64,000 nucleotides of DNA from Flavisolibacter tropicus (lineage in GTDB: Bacteria > Bacteroidota > Bacteroidia > Chitinophagales > Chitinophagaceae): NCBI RefSeq assembly GCF_001644645.1, contig NZ_CP011390.1, positions 2,108,001-2,172,000 of the forward strand. Direction: 5' to 3'. The translations under genes and the position numbers were made by a program. The notes beneath the pieces were generated by a model. The model searched no databases. It was not told where the DNA came from and saw only the letters and a program-made list of their open reading frames with translations. This document shows, in pieces, positions 36,895-46,989 of the stretch; positions within the stretch are counted from its first letter, which is position 1; each line of letters opens with the position of its first letter.

Positions 36895-39024
36895 TTATGC
36901 GTGTAATGGAATTTGAACTAAAAGAACACAACCCAGCCCAACAGCACTGTTAACAACGAGCCTGCCTTTCAAGCTCTCCGCACGCGTTGTCATATTGGCG
37001 ATACCAATGCCTGTACGTTTTTTATTTACATCAAATCCCTTACCATCATCAGTAACCTTTACCGAAAGGTATTCATCAACTATTTTAAGGGAAATAGCTA
37101 CATTTTTTGCCTCAGCATGTTTTAGAACATTTGTCAACTGTTCTTGAATAATACGATAAAGAGCCAGATGCACCTCTTCATTCACTTCTAAATTCTCAAT
37201 TTGAGAGACATCTAATGTGATGTGAATTTTATTGGTAGCAGTTACAGTCTCCACCAGTTCCTGCAACGAATCTTTTAAACGAATATTACCCAATGAGGGA
37301 GCAGAAAGGCGTTTGGACAAACTACGAATCTCATCAATCGAATCTTGCAATAATGACATTGACTTGTTCAATAATTCATCCTGATTACCAATACCACTCA
37401 AGCAAAGCTCCTGGTAAAGCTTTACAGTTGTAAGAACCTGATTAACATTATCGTGCAATTCTCTTCCTACAAGCGCTCGTTCTTTTTCTTGGGCCGCTAT
37501 AGCAGCAGCTGTAATACTTTGCTGGCGCATTTGTTTTTCTTCATCCAACACTTGCTCCATTCGTTTACGATCTGTAACATCTCGCTGGATCATAAAGAAA
37601 TGTTCTATTTGGCCTTTATTATCCAGCAAAGGTTGACTAGACATTTCTACCCAATACTTCTTTTTCCACTTTGTATAGTTTACAATCTCTGCGGTAAAGG
37701 CCTTTCCACTTTTAAATTGCTTCATTATAAAATGTACTGTTTCAGTATCAGACTCAGGCCCTAATAACAGCTCGTTTGCTTTTTGTCCGAAAGCCTCAGC
37801 AAATGTGTAACCTGTAATACTTGTGAATGCATTATTCACCCATGTAATCTTCCCTGCCCTGTCTATAAGAATAACTATATTATCAGTCTCCTGCGCTACT
37901 AGGGAAAGCTTTCTCAAATTCATTTCCGTTTTCTTTCTATCATCGATATCCTTGAAAAAAATGGAAATACCATTGTCTGTTGGATAGATACTTACTTCCA
38001 GCCATCTTCCGTGCTCTGGATCCACATGCTCACAATGCAATGGCTCTTGTTTCTTCAAAACGACCTCATAAAGCGGACGATACAACTCTTGCGACTCTTG
38101 TGAATACCATTCGACGATTCTTCTTCCTAGTACTTTTTCACGCGGCCACCCCATTATCTCCTCAGCTTTACTATTAAAATATTGCACATGCAGTTCAGGG
38201 TCCAAGGATATAAATCCTGTATCCATGTGTTCTAATACATTTACTAGTTGCTTGTTTTGTCGCTCAATTGTTTGTTCATAGTTCTTTCGCAGCTCCTCCT
38301 CTTGTACTTTTTTGCTTACATCTCTGAAGAAAACGGAAAGGCCGGTAACTGAAGGATAGGCATCAACAGAAAACCATTTATCAAATGGAGGGAAGTAAGC
38401 TTCAAAGTGTACAGCCACGTTTTCATCTATGGCCTTATGATATTGGTAATAGTATGGCGTATTCACCATTTCAGGAAAGCATTCCCAATAATTGCGGTAG
38501 AAATAATCTTCCCGGTTTATATGGAGCAGCGCTTCCAACTGAGAGTTTCCATATATAAAGCGCCATTCCCGGTCTAACGCAAAAAAACCGTCCTTGACAC
38601 GCTCCAACATTTCAAACATTTCAAGATTGCGTAGCCGCAATTCTTCTTCGTACTTATCCTTTAAGTCCCTTAAATGTTGTTGTTCCGTAATATCCCTTAG
38701 TGCTACAAATGCTAGTTGGTCATTACTATTCCAACGCCCTGACCATGACAGCGGAATAATCGTTCCATCTTTTTTATAAACCTGATTGACAATCTCTTTA
38801 ACAGAAAAGCCTGAAGCTAACTGGCAGATATATTGTTTTGTTTTTTCGCGATCTTCTAACGCCACCAAATCCAACACAGATGTCCCTACCAATTCTTCAC
38901 TGTTATAACCTAATAATTCAATTGAAGAATTGCTAACATTACGGATATGCCCCTCTTTATCCAAAGAGAGAACAAATACCGAAAGGGTATCAATAAACTT
39001 CTGAAGCTGGCTGGGTGTCAACAT
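36895..39024 (-). CDS. multi-PAS sensor kinase (HisKA_3 type)
   Basis: 709 residues from the ATG at 39024 (an upstream TTG would add seven). Four PAS domains follow each other (roughly 5-115, 135-235, 260-355 and 375-490), then the dimerisation domain with G-R-E-L-H-D-N-V-N-Q and an HATPase_c domain with D-D-G-K-G-F. No membrane span. The kinase core is a clear paralogue of the gene at 35258, so the two arose by tandem duplication with PAS gain or loss. The extra PAS domains suggest several cytosolic cues. Confidence 0.92.
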   Translation of the reverse strand: MLTPSQLQKFIDTLSVFVLSLDKEGHIRNVSNSSIELLGYNSEELVGTSVLDLVALEDREKTKQYICQLASGFSVKEIVNQVYKKDGTIIPLSWSGRWNSNDQLAFVALRDITEQQHLRDLKDKYEEELRLRNLEMFEMLERVKDGFFALDREWRFIYGNSQLEALLHINREDYFYRNYWECFPEMVNTPYYYQYHKAIDENVAVHFEAYFPPFDKWFSVDAYPSVTGLSVFFRDVSKKVQEEELRKNYEQTIERQNKQLVNVLEHMDTGFISLDPELHVQYFNSKAEEIMGWPREKVLGRRIVEWYSQESQELYRPLYEVVLKKQEPLHCEHVDPEHGRWLEVSIYPTDNGISIFFKDIDDRKKTEMNLRKLSLVAQETDNIVILIDRAGKITWVNNAFTSITGYTFAEAFGQKANELLLGPESDTETVHFIMKQFKSGKAFTAEIVNYTKWKKKYWVEMSSQPLLDNKGQIEHFFMIQRDVTDRKRMEQVLDEEKQMRQQSITAAAIAAQEKERALVGRELHDNVNQVLTTVKLYQELCLSGIGNQDELLNKSMSLLQDSIDEIRSLSKRLSAPSLGNIRLKDSLQELVETVTATNKIHITLDVSQIENLEVNEEVHLALYRIIQEQLTNVLKHAEAKNVAISLKIVDEYLSVKVTDDGKGFDVNKKRTGIGIANMTTRAESLKGRLVVNSAVGLGCVLLVQIPLHA

Positions 39025-39271
39025 AACTGTTGAAGCAATTTCCAAAAGTTATGCCCCTTTGTTAAACAACAATAAAATAGTGTGAATATGAAATCATTAC
39101 GCTCTGCAATGGAGAAATTAGAAGAGCCGAGTGAAAGAGCAGTTCACCTTTATTTTCAATCAATCTTTGGAAACATTTTTAACAAAATATATCTACTTGA
39201 GAGACGAGCTATTTACCTAATAGAACTCAAATATTTACCATTTACAGTATATTGAAAGTACCTGCTCATTT

Positions 39272-40579
39272 CTAAAAAGTCTCCAAAGCTGCCAAATAAA
39301 AACCAAATGATCCAGGCGACAAACCTGCCTCTACAGACAGTCGTGTACGTGATGCTTTGTCAAGCATGACACGCAAACCACCACCATATCCTGCTCTCCA
39401 CTTATCCAACAGTTGAACATTGTTGGCTCTATCGCTAGTAGTAGTAGCGTTAAAAAATACAACACCTCCTAAAATTCCTGTATTAGGAGAAATAGGGAAC
39501 CGATATTCCGACTCGCCATACAACATATCTTCACCACGAAAACGGCCATAGCGATACCCTCTTCCGGTGCGCTGTTGCTGATCATAACCTAATGCAGGCA
39601 AAGCCAGATAAGGTGCATTTCCGCTAGGCGTAAACTTACCATACAGCCAGAATCCCAGTATATGTCTGTACCGAGGTGCATCCAACGCAAAAAAGCCACG
39701 ATACTCCGTTAAAAGCATGGTACTATTATGAGTACTACCCATACTCTCTAAGTTGATCCTGTAATTAATATTGGCATATAGCCCCTTATAAGCATTCACT
39801 TGATTATCCCGGCTATCATACAAAAAATTGAGACTAAAGCCAGACACCGTATATTCTTTTGGGTTAAAGTCATGCCGAAGACTATATTGGTAGTGCTGCG
39901 ATGTTGCAGTATCTCCCTTTTCCAATACATCATCCTGAATATTATAATAACGATCGTATTGAAAACCTATACCAGCGAAAAAATTAGAGATCAACCGCCA
40001 GGAACCAACTTCATAAAACCGCAACTGATGATACTTTAGCGGTTGCTCCATACTATCAGTAGAAGTAGGCGTGCCATTTATATCTATACTTGAAGTATTA
40101 GGTCCTACTGTACCGAGACCAAAAGTTGATTCACTATTTACCAGAAACCGCCAATCGCCATTTAAAACTAATTTTTCATTGAGCATAAACACATTGGACT
40201 TCATATTCACATTCACTAGCTTATTAGTTGAATATGAAACATTACTGCTAATTAGAGAAACGTGTTCATCTGTTTTTTTTGTTTTAAAGGTATAGGTCAA
40301 TCCGCCACCTATCATAAACCCAGCTGTAGGGTTTGAGGAAATATAAGGAATGACTAGTAAGAAATTACCCTTTGCAGGTTTGGCAGGTTTTGATTTGCGC
40401 CTGGCCAACCAGTCCTTTAAATCCTGTTGATGAAACCCTGCGGTATCATGTTTAGTTGTATCTGTTTGGCAATAGGAGATAAAAGGAAGTAGCAAAGTAG
40501 ATAAAAAAAAGAGTAACAAGCAGTATAGATAAAATACATTTTCACTTGTTGCTCTTCTATAATTATTGGCGTCTTGCAT
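39272..40579 (-). CDS. BamA/TamA-type (Omp85) outer-membrane barrel
   Basis: 435 residues: signal peptide region to about 38, a short linker and a 16-strand-like barrel, with the last residues A-A-L-E-T-F ending in Phe as for BAM-inserted barrels. Motifs such as F-L-Y-D-S-R-D-N and G-R-G-Y-R-Y-G-R-F-R-G fit the bacterial surface antigen family (Omp85), the latter resembling the R-G-F/Y loop motif. No POTRA domain is present, so it is a short Omp85 homologue, not BamA itself. Confidence 0.82.
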   Translation of the reverse strand: MQDANNYRRATSENVFYLYCLLLFFLSTLLLPFISYCQTDTTKHDTAGFHQQDLKDWLARRKSKPAKPAKGNFLLVIPYISSNPTAGFMIGGGLTYTFKTKKTDEHVSLISSNVSYSTNKLVNVNMKSNVFMLNEKLVLNGDWRFLVNSESTFGLGTVGPNTSSIDINGTPTSTDSMEQPLKYHQLRFYEVGSWRLISNFFAGIGFQYDRYYNIQDDVLEKGDTATSQHYQYSLRHDFNPKEYTVSGFSLNFLYDSRDNQVNAYKGLYANINYRINLESMGSTHNSTMLLTEYRGFFALDAPRYRHILGFWLYGKFTPSGNAPYLALPALGYDQQQRTGRGYRYGRFRGEDMLYGESEYRFPISPNTGILGGVVFFNATTTSDRANNVQLLDKWRAGYGGGLRVMLDKASRTRLSVEAGLSPGSFGFYLAALETF

Positions 40580-41248
40580 TTATTATTCAATGCCTCTTTG
40601 AATACTATTATCGCTTCATAGAGTTACAGATATTGCTCTACAGCTACTATTTTCAAACTACATTGCCTTTACAATCGGTTGCTAGTTCACTTTCACATTC
40701 AAAACCTTATTATACTCTTTACAACAAGTCATGAGATGATAAAAACTAATGAAACTCAAGCTCCAAATTGTCCATTTACATTAATTAAGGAAAGTAGTAA
40801 AACAAGAAAGTATGCCGCTACAAGTTTTGACAATTTCAGCATCAATGCAATTAAGTAAAAGCGTGGTTTGCCAGAGTTTATAAATATTGTCAAGCAAGGC
40901 TCTAACCTGAAAGGCCAATGTAGAACCCGCTTGTTTTTCGCCACAAAAAATAGCAGATGTGCTAACTATACATTACTTATATCCTAATAAGGAATTAGTC
41001 AGTAGTATCCCAATAAAAAAAAGCCCCCATGCTGCAGACCTTAAAAAAGAATTTTATTATTTGTAGAGAATACAGAACTGAAGCTGAACTAATTATTAGG
41101 AATGCTGAGAAAATTAGTATCAATTAAAGATGCTTAATACTAATGGCTGAGCTCTAATCCAGTTCTATGCACCTCGGACACCAAGATAATATTCATTAGG
41201 GCCATCATAATGCTAAGGGCTGTGTTGACCCAACAATGCCTTACTGGT
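40580..41248. other. 669-bp intergenic stretch with a decayed gene start
   Basis: No intact gene. On the minus strand, 40756-40842 encodes a 28-residue signal peptide-like sequence (M-L-K-L-S-K-L then a hydrophobic core and N-V-N-G-Q-F) followed at once by a stop. It looks like the leader of a lost exported protein. The remainder is AT-rich and featureless. Confidence 0.5.
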
Positions 41249-43765
41249 TTATGCGCTTCCGTTTTTATTGTGAATCTCTCCTTTTGAAAAAGGAACGGCA
41301 GGCAATTCCGGCGGGTAATTGGGAATCTTAATGGAATGCTCCTTGAACGCCAAATCTATTGCCAACATAATATCCGTTTTTATTTCATCCACATCTGTTA
41401 TGTCTTTTACCCAAAAAGATAACTGCATATCAATGGATCCATGGTTGAATTGTGTGATAATTACACTGGGCGGTGGGTCCTGAAGGATTCTTTCATCCTT
41501 TTCAGGTAACCCTTTTAATATTTTGATTGCTTGCTCAAGGTTGGTACCATATGGAACACCCACATCTATATCAACGGTTCTGGAGGGGTTATCGTGAGTC
41601 CAATTGACAAAATGCTGGTCTAACAATTCCCCGTTAGGTATCACCATATTGGACCCTCCAGGTGTGGTGATAATACAACTCCGGAATCCTATTGATTTTA
41701 CTGTTCCTGTTTGTCCGCCTACCTCTACGATGTCGCCAACACTAACTGGCTTTTCAAATGAAATAATGAGACCGCTTACTAAGTTGTTGACCAGGTTTTG
41801 TAGACCGAAGCCAACACCAACGCTTAATGCACTTAAGATGACGGTAAGCCTGTCCATTGGTATACCAAGAGCAGCAAAAGCTGCTAGGAGGCCGATAGTT
41901 ATAATGGAAATGCGTATGATCAGTAACCAGTTGGCAATTCCACCTTTTCGGCCGGCACTGCCTTGCACAATTTGTTGGTTTGAGCCAAGAAATGAAATCA
42001 ACCTAGAAACCAGTCCTGAAATATAGAGGATCAGGAAAAACTCGAGTATATCCCCGATAGTAAAAGAAATCGCATTATCACCAAACGTCCTTTTTTGAAT
42101 GATAAAATTTATTACCGGCTCAGAAATAAATTTGTAGGCATAGAAATTTCGGGAAAATAAAATAAACCATCCTGCAAAAAGGAGTACCTTAAAGACAACC
42201 GGTGCATTATTTCCCGAAAATTCTAAATTGGCATTAAATAATCTCCTATCAGATTTGCTATATATCCGCGTGGACAGGGTAAGAGTCTGACCAATAAATC
42301 GCAATGTCCAGAAAAATAATACAGCAAGTACCACACTAAAAAAGCCTGCTGTCAAAAAGGTTTTAGAAAGATTGTAACGACCATAGACATTGGTAAGAAT
42401 TGATGCAACTTGCATAATCACCAAAAAGCCAATTAAATAACTGAAAAATTTCGCCGTCAGCTCAGTTCTATTTCTGCCTTTTATTATTATAGCGGCGGAC
42501 AGTATGCCAGCAATTGACAGTCCCACCATCCCCCACCTTTCAGGTCTTGATGCCTGTAAAATAAGATTATCAAAACAGGCAAAAAGAAAAAGAATAAACA
42601 ATATCAGCCAGGCAGCCCACCAATACCTTGCAGCCACGTTTTTGAGTATAACACTCAGCGATACCGCGGAGAGCACCCATATCAGCCCAGCAAAAATGAA
42701 AGGCGGGTCGATGAAGACAAACTGGAACACATTCAACACAATAAATAAGGCCGACAAAAACGGGTATTTCAAAACTGCTTGGTCAGGGTTGTTTTTATCC
42801 AGCAGATCCAGGTTTAGCATATTTCGCCTCAAATTCAACAACAAAGCCGTGAACACAATAATAAGTAACAATAACAGGAAGATCTTTCCGGCTTCATTAC
42901 TCACATAAAAAACAAATGACAGCGCTGTTTTGCGCCAGGAAAAACGAATGATCTCATTAAAGGAACGAGCATACCTAGCCGTGTCCCACAAGTTTGTCGA
43001 TTCCTGGTTAAACCTTGAAGAGGAAAGCGATTTTTGAAAGATCTCAACCTGCTCTATGCTGGAGCTTAGTTTGTTCGCCAATAGGTTTATCGGGGGCTGC
43101 AATTCCGCCACATTAATCAATATTTTTTTTAGTGCACTGTCAATCGGTTTGATCTCTTGTGAAACTACGGTCAGTCTTTCTACGTAACGCTTCAAATCTG
43201 TGGTATCAGAAGGAAACCGGTACAATATATCATCGTTGTAAAGGGAATCGATTCTGTTTCTGAAATCAACTAAGTTCTTATAGTACTTATCTAATAATGA
43301 TTTTCTTGCCGTTATCCGGATTAGCAACTCTCTCAATATCTTATAAGTTGTTTCCAGGTTGTAATGCGTTTGCAGGGCACTTGTATTGGTGAAAACACCT
43401 TCACCTGTAACTTCATACCAATGCGCAATCTGGTTTACTTCTTTAGTCAGCCCAGATGTATCAAGGCCATTCTCAATATAATTCTGTACTTCCAGGGTTA
43501 AGATTTTTATCAATTCTATAGTTCTATCCTGCTTTGTAGCTATTGTATCCTGCCGGTATTCAAGGAGGTTTTTTCTTCGGGCACTATCTCCAAATCGTTT
43601 AATGTTGTCATAGAGTTTATTGGTTGTCGAGTCGAAACTGAGTTTTGTAGAGTCATAGACCGACATTTGCTGTGCTGAATCGTTTTGCGAAAAGCTGGTT
43701 TGCCCTATCAATAAAATGAAAATTGTTAATACCTGGTATTTTTTATGAAGGGAGGGCTTCCGCAT
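41249..43765 (-). CDS. large MscS-family mechanosensitive channel
   Basis: 838 residues from the ATG at 43765, chosen because it puts a signal peptide (ending T-S-F-S-Q) at the N-terminus; the frame is open 34 codons further up. A helical periplasmic region (about 30-290) precedes some ten membrane helices. The MscS pore and beta domain follow: the glycine-rich V-G-V-G-F-G-L-Q pore helix, F-E-K-P-V-S-V-G-D, and N-G-E-L. The layout resembles MscK-type channels that release solutes on osmotic downshock. Confidence 0.9.
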   Translation of the reverse strand: MRKPSLHKKYQVLTIFILLIGQTSFSQNDSAQQMSVYDSTKLSFDSTTNKLYDNIKRFGDSARRKNLLEYRQDTIATKQDRTIELIKILTLEVQNYIENGLDTSGLTKEVNQIAHWYEVTGEGVFTNTSALQTHYNLETTYKILRELLIRITARKSLLDKYYKNLVDFRNRIDSLYNDDILYRFPSDTTDLKRYVERLTVVSQEIKPIDSALKKILINVAELQPPINLLANKLSSSIEQVEIFQKSLSSSRFNQESTNLWDTARYARSFNEIIRFSWRKTALSFVFYVSNEAGKIFLLLLLIIVFTALLLNLRRNMLNLDLLDKNNPDQAVLKYPFLSALFIVLNVFQFVFIDPPFIFAGLIWVLSAVSLSVILKNVAARYWWAAWLILFILFLFACFDNLILQASRPERWGMVGLSIAGILSAAIIIKGRNRTELTAKFFSYLIGFLVIMQVASILTNVYGRYNLSKTFLTAGFFSVVLAVLFFWTLRFIGQTLTLSTRIYSKSDRRLFNANLEFSGNNAPVVFKVLLFAGWFILFSRNFYAYKFISEPVINFIIQKRTFGDNAISFTIGDILEFFLILYISGLVSRLISFLGSNQQIVQGSAGRKGGIANWLLIIRISIITIGLLAAFAALGIPMDRLTVILSALSVGVGFGLQNLVNNLVSGLIISFEKPVSVGDIVEVGGQTGTVKSIGFRSCIITTPGGSNMVIPNGELLDQHFVNWTHDNPSRTVDIDVGVPYGTNLEQAIKILKGLPEKDERILQDPPPSVIITQFNHGSIDMQLSFWVKDITDVDEIKTDIMLAIDLAFKEHSIKIPNYPPELPAVPFSKGEIHNKNGSA

Positions 43766-44202
43766 GCTGCTTTTATTATTTTTAGAAAGCTGCATTTCAA
43801 CCGGCGATCTTAGATAAACCAAATTGTATTGTGACATACACTCCATTTTGGTTTGGTATTTATTCAACTAGAAGACACCGCACAGAATAGTAATCGGAAA
43901 AGAACATTGAGGCCTTGGCGGCTTTACCGGAAGTTCGGGATTCGTCAGTTTTGGGCAGACAGTGAAGTTAAGTTGAATTTCAATTGTCTGCCAAGTACCA
44001 TGGCCGGTATTGCACGCAAACCTCTTGTCAACGCTATCTCATTTCACGGTTGACGTTACAATTCCCTTATTGGCTATTACAAACAAAAAAGGCCCGCATT
44101 ACTGCGAACCTTTAAAGCGTGGAGGTGACCGGACAAAAGTCGAACCACTTCCTAGAAGATCTTAAAAGTTTAGCATCCATTATTAACCTTAATAAATAGT
44201 GT
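43766..44202. other. 437-bp intergenic stretch at the island's left edge
   Basis: Holds a small dyad (TGGGCAGACA near 43952 with TGTCTGCCA near 43985), a terminator-like hairpin (44088-44113) and a tRNA-3'-end-like segment (44119-44146). No gene seen. Confidence 0.5.
44119..44146 (-). other. tRNA 3'-end-like remnant
   Basis: Read leftward, GGTTCGAC, a few bases, then CCGGTCACCTCCAC looks like a T-loop and acceptor end of a tRNA, with a terminator-like hairpin just beyond. The T-stem does not pair, and no 5' half is present upstream, so it is not a working tRNA. It could be an old attachment site. Confidence 0.25.
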
Positions 44203-45036
44203 ATGCTAAGCAAGGTTTCCAGCTATAAACTATTGATTCCCATTGAATTACTAGAGTATACAGCCAAACATCAGCTGTATAAGCCTTGCCTGCTGTACAT
44301 CTATTTAAAGTGCCACTCCTCCGGAAAAGTAAAATCTACTGATCCCATTTTCCAGCTATTAAGAACCCTTCCTGGTTTTGAGGACAAAAGAACCTTAACC
44401 AAACACCTTAGAACATTATTAAGGCTAAATTGGATTGGTTTTAACCCTACAACCAACATTTATTTCATCCGCAGCTTTGAAACTATTAGAAAGTCTTATG
44501 GCTTTACCAGCCGTAAAAGTGTAGTCTTCCATTATAATCATATAACCGATTTCAGACCATTTATCAGTGGTGCTTTGATTTGCGCTAAAATTTATGGAGT
44601 CAAGTTCGCTTACGAGATCGCTCGCCTTCGCAGGCTTAACACCGCACCTAATAAGAAGGATGGTGCCAAGCAATGTTATTCCTACGACCGAAAAGCGCCC
44701 GAGTATTATGGACTCTCCAATAAAGGCATCGCCCAATTGCTTTACTGTAGTCCAACAATAGCCTGTGAGCAAAAAAACGCTGCTGAAGAGGCTGACTTTC
44801 TTCTCACCCGCGGAAAGTACAAAGTAGTACTAGAGCTGGATCGCCCTGACCAAGCTATTAGGAGCCAATTAGAAGAGCGCTACCCCAACTTGAAGGGAAG
44901 ACTACGCTTTTCTCGCTTAGGAGACAAAATTCAACTGCGCCAACAACTACACGATGAGATTATCCCGCAGCTGAAACTGAAAAAAAGAAGAAAAATCTCA
45001 AAAGAATTTTTTACCTCACACAAAACCCCAAGCTAA
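44203..45036 (+). CDS. unknown protein with winged-helix-like segment
   Basis: 277 residues, basic, not exported. The middle (about 165-200: G-L-S-N-K-G-I-A-Q-L-L) has the look of a helix-turn-helix, and the C-terminus is Lys/Arg-rich. The first ~100 residues may form another helical DNA-binding unit (L-P-G-F-E-D-K-R-T-L-T-K-H-L-R-T). I do not recognise the family; a DNA-binding protein of a mobile or accessory element is likely. It is followed after 3 bp by a tiny membrane protein gene. Confidence 0.7.
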   Translation: MLSKVSSYKLLIPIELLEYTAKHQLYKPCLLYIYLKCHSSGKVKSTDPIFQLLRTLPGFEDKRTLTKHLRTLLRLNWIGFNPTTNIYFIRSFETIRKSYGFTSRKSVVFHYNHITDFRPFISGALICAKIYGVKFAYEIARLRRLNTAPNKKDGAKQCYSYDRKAPEYYGLSNKGIAQLLYCSPTIACEQKNAAEEADFLLTRGKYKVVLELDRPDQAIRSQLEERYPNLKGRLRFSRLGDKIQLRQQLHDEIIPQLKLKKRRKISKEFFTSHKTPS

Positions 45037-45039
45037 AAA

Positions 45040-45216
45040 ATGAGCACCGCGACTTTTTATAAAATCAAGAGGATATTGAAGCAGTTTTTCACTAAAGTAG
45101 CTTACTACCCTATATCCTTCCTATTAAGTATCGGATTTTTGTATATGGCTTTTTTACTGTCTGCCCTTTACAATATGGTTAACTGTTTTCAAAATAGCAA
45201 TGCTCTTTCAATTTAG
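45040..45216 (+). CDS. tiny single-span membrane protein
   Basis: 58 residues: basic N-terminus, one membrane helix at about 27-47 (P-I-S-F-L-L-S-I-G-F-L-Y-M) and a short polar tail. It starts 3 bp after the preceding stop, so the two genes are probably one operon. A decayed copy lies at 56901-57032 on the other side of the defence module. The size and layout would suit a toxin or holin-like protein, but that is only a guess. Confidence 0.55.
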   Translation: MSTATFYKIKRILKQFFTKVAYYPISFLLSIGFLYMAFLLSALYNMVNCFQNSNALSI

Positions 45217-45768
45217 GCGCTAGCCACTATAAACGGTTAGTAGAAAACAAACCTATCGGGTTTGCTCCCGGACCTAGCCTATCAGTGTTTTAACTGTCAA
45301 CTCTGAACTGTTGGGTCCGGGAATTATTGAAATTTTGCATTTTGGCGAGATGCATATTTCGGTTTATTAATTCACTGCTTTTCTTATTACGACTTTCTTG
45401 AATTTTTCATTTACCAGAAATTTATAATTTGTTATATAAGTAAAGCTCTGCATTAATTGCTTAATTATCATTTATGAGAGTTAGCTATTGCACTTAAACG
45501 CTATAAATAATATCTTCATGCTAAACTAACTGGCTAGCATTCTGAAAGAAAAAAATTCAATATGATTCTTTCTATAGTTATCCCAAATTACACATATTAA
45601 TTGCAGCCTGTCTTAGCAATCTACCTTTTGAAAAACTGATAGCCAATATTCGGCTTACAATCCTACCTAACATGGAGTCTTCATGTCTGAAAACCTGATC
45701 GTAAAAGCAGCCCATGCTGATAAAGAGGCTGTATTGATTTACTATTTTGTATAACCAAAACTGATTGA
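45217..45768. other. 552-bp leader region of the five-gene module
   Basis: AT-rich noncoding stretch. It contains a hairpin (TCCCGGACC at 45266-45274 with GGTCCGGGA at 45314-45322) and a 23-codon ORF (45683-45754) that looks like the start of a lost gene. The promoter of the module should be here. Confidence 0.5.
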
Positions 45769-46989
45769 ATGCCCAACGGAGCAGAACTTGTTAAACCATT
45801 AAATACTGAGGAACCATCATCTACCTTAATCCCAAGTGAGGATATTGACAATTTTGAAACTCTAAAAACTTTTGTAGAAAATGGTTCCTGCGTGTTACTA
45901 TTAGGACCTTTATTTGGAATAGATGCAGACGGAAATAAGATACACAGTAAGTTAAAGGATCTCTTAACATCTGACCGCTACAAGTTTAGCCTAGATAGCG
46001 AATTTGATAACCTCTACATACTTAGAAAATCGGATGGTCTGAATAATGCCCGCATCAAGTCTGTTATTACCAACTTCTACAAAAACATCGCACGTAATGA
46101 AATCTATGACAAGTTGCTTGACATAGGCTTTAGTGGCATTATCTCCTTTACCTCTGACTTGCTTTTAAGTAAAGCCAATGCAACTAAAAATGCGTATGAC
46201 TTCTATGCCTTTAATGGAAGACAACTTGTGGTGGCAGAAGATGAATCCCAAGGTATTTCTGAAAAGCCAGTCATTTTTAATGTGTTTGGCGACATGAATG
46301 ATCTGAATGCATTAATAGTCGATTATGATTCTTTATACGAATTCTTGATGAGCATTATTAAAGCTGAAACGCAAATTCCGTTGCAGCTTAGAGAGACATT
46401 AAAGCAAGCCTCTTCTTTCCTGCTTTTAGGCTTTGATTTGAGCAAGTGGTATATACCTATCATCATCAGAAAGTTGAATCAGTTTATCTTAGCCAATCAA
46501 CGTAAGACTCCAATTGATGGTTTTGTATGTTTAGACGATTCCACCGCTCCTCCACGGGAAGGATTTGAAGAAAGCCTGAGCAAGTACCCATTATTTTTTT
46601 CAGAATTCAAGATTTTGGGAAGCATTGAGTTGATTTCCCACCTACATCAGTTTATTTCTATTAAACGCGAGAAAGAGAGTCTAAACACGGGGCAAGCCAG
46701 CGCTATAATCCTAAATGGAACGCACATCCAAATTTTCAAAGAATGGGCAGAAGCCAGTATTCACACCGATAAAGAAAGTGCGCTTAAAGACTTTTTCCAG
46801 CTATACAAACAAATAAATTATACCGGGCTTTATAAAAAAGACTTTAAGGGCCAAAGTATGGAATACTACCAAGTGCGGTCGTTGAAGCTCCAAGGAAAAA
46901 TTACAAGAGAAAGTTATGAAGTCAGGCTAACAGAGATCATAGATGCCCTTCATGATATTATAACACAGTTTACAGGACCAATTGAATAA
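45769..46989 (+). CDS. SIR2-like protein with C-terminal effector-associated domain
   Basis: 406 residues. The first ~300 resemble the SIR2-like (SIR2_2) domains of bacterial defence proteins: C-V-L-L-L-G-P-L-F-G (41-50), a G-I-I-S-F-T-S-D-L-L strand, V-F-G-D-M-N-D and the late L-L-L-G-F-D-L-S-K-W-Y. The usual GAG start and catalytic Asn/His are not obvious, so NAD cleavage is uncertain. The last ~85 residues match an EAD-type adaptor that also appears at the N-terminus of the CHAT protein. The stop and the next start share one base (TAATG), so the two are coupled. Confidence 0.68.
   Translation: MPNGAELVKPLNTEEPSSTLIPSEDIDNFETLKTFVENGSCVLLLGPLFGIDADGNKIHSKLKDLLTSDRYKFSLDSEFDNLYILRKSDGLNNARIKSVITNFYKNIARNEIYDKLLDIGFSGIISFTSDLLLSKANATKNAYDFYAFNGRQLVVAEDESQGISEKPVIFNVFGDMNDLNALIVDYDSLYEFLMSIIKAETQIPLQLRETLKQASSFLLLGFDLSKWYIPIIIRKLNQFILANQRKTPIDGFVCLDDSTAPPREGFEESLSKYPLFFSEFKILGSIELISHLHQFISIKREKESLNTGQASAIILNGTHIQIFKEWAEASIHTDKESALKDFFQLYKQINYTGLYKKDFKGQSMEYYQVRSLKLQGKITRESYEVRLTEIIDALHDIITQFTGPIE

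Noticed and set aside
44119..44146. Functional tRNA gene
   Set aside because: Only a T-loop/acceptor-like end is seen; the T-stem does not pair and the 5' half is missing.
45683..45754. 23-codon ORF before the SIR2-like gene as a real small gene
   Set aside because: Too short, no conserved feature; probably the start of a lost gene.
45217..45768. Retron-like noncoding RNA ahead of the defence module
   Set aside because: There is a hairpin but no reverse transcriptase gene nearby.
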